Assembly: GCA_046760985.1 (NCBI GenBank)
Contig: JBHIFE010000075.1
Location: 1-6,891, forward strand
DNA length: 6,891 nucleotides
Source: JBHIFE01 sp046760985
Lineage (GTDB): Bacteria > Chloroflexota > Dehalococcoidia > Dehalococcoidales > RBG-16-60-22
Reading direction: 5' to 3'
The position numbers and the translations under genes are program-made. Shown piece after piece: positions 5,153 through 6,891 of this stretch (position 1 is the stretch's first letter; each line of letters opens with the position of its first letter). Below the pieces are notes generated by a model. That model did no database searches, was not told the origin of the DNA, and was given only the letters and a program-made list of their open reading frames with translations.

Positions 5153-6891
5153 ATGGAAGAAAGCTTTATTAAAGAATTAGCTAAGATAGTCGGGCGCGAG
5201 AATGTCTTGACCTCCAAAAGAGACCTCTTGGCATATTCCTACGATGCGACTCAGGAACAAGTGATGCCGGAGGTCATTGTTTTTCCCAGCAATACCGCTG
5301 AGATCTCAGCAGTGGTGAAGGCAGCTCATCGGCAGAGGATACCAATAGTGCCCCGTGGTGCTGGCACCAATGTATCTGGTGGTACACTACCTATCAAAGG
5401 TGGGCTCATCCTCGAACTCAGCCGAATGAATAGGATTCTTGCCATGGACACGGCAAACCGAAGAGCCATTATTGAGCCGGGAGTGGTCAATTTGGACTTG
5501 CAAGATGCTTTAGCACCATTAGGCTTTATCTATCCCCCAGACCCTGCCAGCCAGAGGACTTGTACCTTAGGTGGGAACATCGGTGAGAATGCCGGTGGTC
5601 CACTTTGTTTGAGGTATGGCGTAACTTCAAAGTATGTCTGCGGAATGGAGATTGTTTTATCTGATGGAGAGGTGATTGACCTTGGTGGGGTGGTTGAGGA
5701 TACCCCTGGCTACGATTTGAGAAGTTTACTTATTGGCTCCGAGGGAACGCTGGGTGTTGCCACCAAGTTAGTGTTACACATCCTGCCCAAGTCTGAAGCT
5801 TCACAGACAATGCTGGCTATCTTTGACACTTTGGAAGATGCCAGCCAAACCGTTTCTGATATTGTAAGCGCCGGCATTATTCCTACAGCTTTGGAACTAA
5901 TGGATAGGGCAATGTGCGAGGTTATTGAACAAAGCGTAAGTGCTGGCTACCCTACTGATGCTGAAGGAGTACTTCTCATTGAAGTCGCCGGGTTAGCCGA
6001 TAGTATAGATAAGCAGGTTAAACAGATATCAGAGATATGTCACAGAAACAAAGTGCGGGAACTGCGTCTTCCCGAAACCAATGCGGAACGGGATGCTATT
6101 TGGAAAGGTCGTAAGGGGGCTTTCGGTTCGGTAGCCAGAATATGTCCCCCCTTCTTAGTAAATGATGGGACAGTACCCCGAAATAGATTGGTGGAAGCGC
6201 TACGCAAGGTAAGAGAGATTTCAGAGAAGTATCACCTAATAATCCCTAATGTAGCTCATGCTGGCGATGGTAACCTCCATCCTTTAATTATGTTTGATAA
6301 AAACAATCCAGAGGAAGTTGCCGCAGCCAGAAAAGCTGGGGAAGAAGTCCTTGACGTCTGCATTGCGCTGGGTGGCACCATCAGTGGTGAGCACGGAGTC
6401 GGCGTGGAAAAGCTGAAGGCTATGAGCCGTATGTTTAGTCCAGCTGACATAGATGCTATGCGCAAGGTGAAAAAGGTCTTTGATCCCGCTGGCATCTTAA
6501 ACCCGGGGAAGCTATTTCCTGAGACAGATGAATCTTTGCCAAAGAAAGAGCATAATCCGCAATCGGGAAAGACTGCCTCACCAGAAACTCTCTCTCAGAG
6601 ACTTGCCGAAATAGTTGGTCAGGAGAATGTGCTGACAGATAGTCGGGAGACAGCGTCCTATGAGGTGGATGGGATGGTACCTAGCGCTGTTGTCTTTCCC
6701 TCCACCACTGAGCAGGTATCACAAATTGTTAAGGCAGCAAATGAGTTTGGGACGCCCATTGTTCCCTGGGGGAGTGGCTCGAGACAGCAGATCGGTCCCT
6801 GCCTCTCTGCGGCTGATGTGGTTCTCTGCCTGAAGAATATGAATCGAATTATAGACCTTGACGTGAGCAATTTCACGGTTGGAGTAGAGGC
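5153..6891 (+). CDS. glcD: GlcD-type FAD 2-hydroxyacid dehydrogenase fused to a GlcE-like FAD domain (3' partial)
   Basis: This flavoprotein would oxidise D-lactate or glycolate to the 2-oxoacid; D-lactate is favoured by the adjacent larA. The frame runs open from the ATG for 579 codons to the window edge. Residues 1-456 form a full GlcD unit. It has an FAD-binding (PCMH) fold with PRGAGTNVSGG (67-77), GGNIGENAGG (140-149) and GSEGTLGV (195-202). Its C-terminal FAD-oxidase domain carries HAGDGNLH (H369, H376) and SGEHG (E413, H414), the metal-binding and catalytic residues of the D-2-hydroxyacid dehydrogenase family, and ends with FDPAGILNPGKLFP. A polar linker (about 457-476) leads into a second FAD-binding domain that begins LAEIVGQENVLT and has the GlcE-like PWGSGSRQQIG. 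Its opening resembles residues 9-20 of the first unit (LAKIVGRENVLT). In classical glycolate oxidase GlcD and GlcE are separate subunits, so this is a fusion. Whether a GlcF-like Fe-S part follows lies beyond the window. Confidence 0.9.
   Translation, partial: MEESFIKELAKIVGRENVLTSKRDLLAYSYDATQEQVMPEVIVFPSNTAEISAVVKAAHRQRIPIVPRGAGTNVSGGTLPIKGGLILELSRMNRILAMDTANRRAIIEPGVVNLDLQDALAPLGFIYPPDPASQRTCTLGGNIGENAGGPLCLRYGVTSKYVCGMEIVLSDGEVIDLGGVVEDTPGYDLRSLLIGSEGTLGVATKLVLHILPKSEASQTMLAIFDTLEDASQTVSDIVSAGIIPTALELMDRAMCEVIEQSVSAGYPTDAEGVLLIEVAGLADSIDKQVKQISEICHRNKVRELRLPETNAERDAIWKGRKGAFGSVARICPPFLVNDGTVPRNRLVEALRKVREISEKYHLIIPNVAHAGDGNLHPLIMFDKNNPEEVAAARKAGEEVLDVCIALGGTISGEHGVGVEKLKAMSRMFSPADIDAMRKVKKVFDPAGILNPGKLFPETDESLPKKEHNPQSGKTASPETLSQRLAEIVGQENVLTDSRETASYEVDGMVPSAVVFPSTTEQVSQIVKAANEFGTPIVPWGSGSRQQIGPCLSAADVVLCLKNMNRIIDLDVSNFTVGVE

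Noticed and set aside
6256..6876. Antisense open frames opposite the flavoprotein gene (6256-6495 and 6658-6876)
   Set aside because: The + strand shows continuous, strongly conserved GlcD/GlcE motifs through these positions, so the antisense frames are shadows.

Overview
The window reads as bacterial chromosome: four long, closely packed genes, all on the + strand, with Shine-Dalgarno sites and sigma70-type promoter boxes. There is no sign of a mobile element, CRISPR array, tRNA or rRNA. Base composition is moderate (roughly half G+C by eye), with frequent ATA and AGG codons in every gene, so nothing looks foreign to its neighbours. The enzyme set (nickel-dependent LarA-type racemase, PPi-linked pyruvate phosphate dikinase, Fe-S/LUD protein, flavin 2-hydroxyacid dehydrogenase) suggests an anaerobe or facultative anaerobe that lives on lactate or a similar 2-hydroxyacid. 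I cannot place it taxonomically with confidence; Chloroflexota or a clostridial-type lineage are guesses only.

Layout. (1) Positions 1-1209 hold the 3' part of a LutB/LldF-like LUD-domain protein with two 4Fe-4S motifs. Its reading frame is open to the left edge, so the true start lies outside. (2) After 15 bp comes larA (1225-2490), a complete LarA-family racemase with every known nickel-pincer and lactate-binding residue at the expected spacing. (3) A 106-bp gap carries a good promoter (TTGAAA-17-TATACT), followed by ppdK (2597-4858), a compact pyruvate phosphate dikinase about 120 residues shorter than the classical enzyme. (4) A 294-bp gap carries a possible promoter, a hairpin and a terminator-like hairpin, so it may encode a leader or a small RNA. 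(5) From 5153 to the right edge runs a GlcD-type FAD dehydrogenase fused to the beginning of a second FAD-binding domain of GlcE type. It has no stop codon in the window.

How the genes fit together (inference). LarA would interconvert the two enantiomers of lactate. The GlcD-GlcE flavoprotein would oxidise the D form to pyruvate, and the LUD/Fe-S protein would either belong to the L-lactate (LutABC) route or carry electrons. PpdK would convert pyruvate to phosphoenolpyruvate for gluconeogenesis. Together this is a short lactate-to-PEP route. The most unusual points are the compact PpdK, which lacks a whole N-terminal subdomain; the GlcD-GlcE fusion; the LutB-like protein without its usual C-terminal domain; and the structured intergenic leader before the flavoprotein gene.
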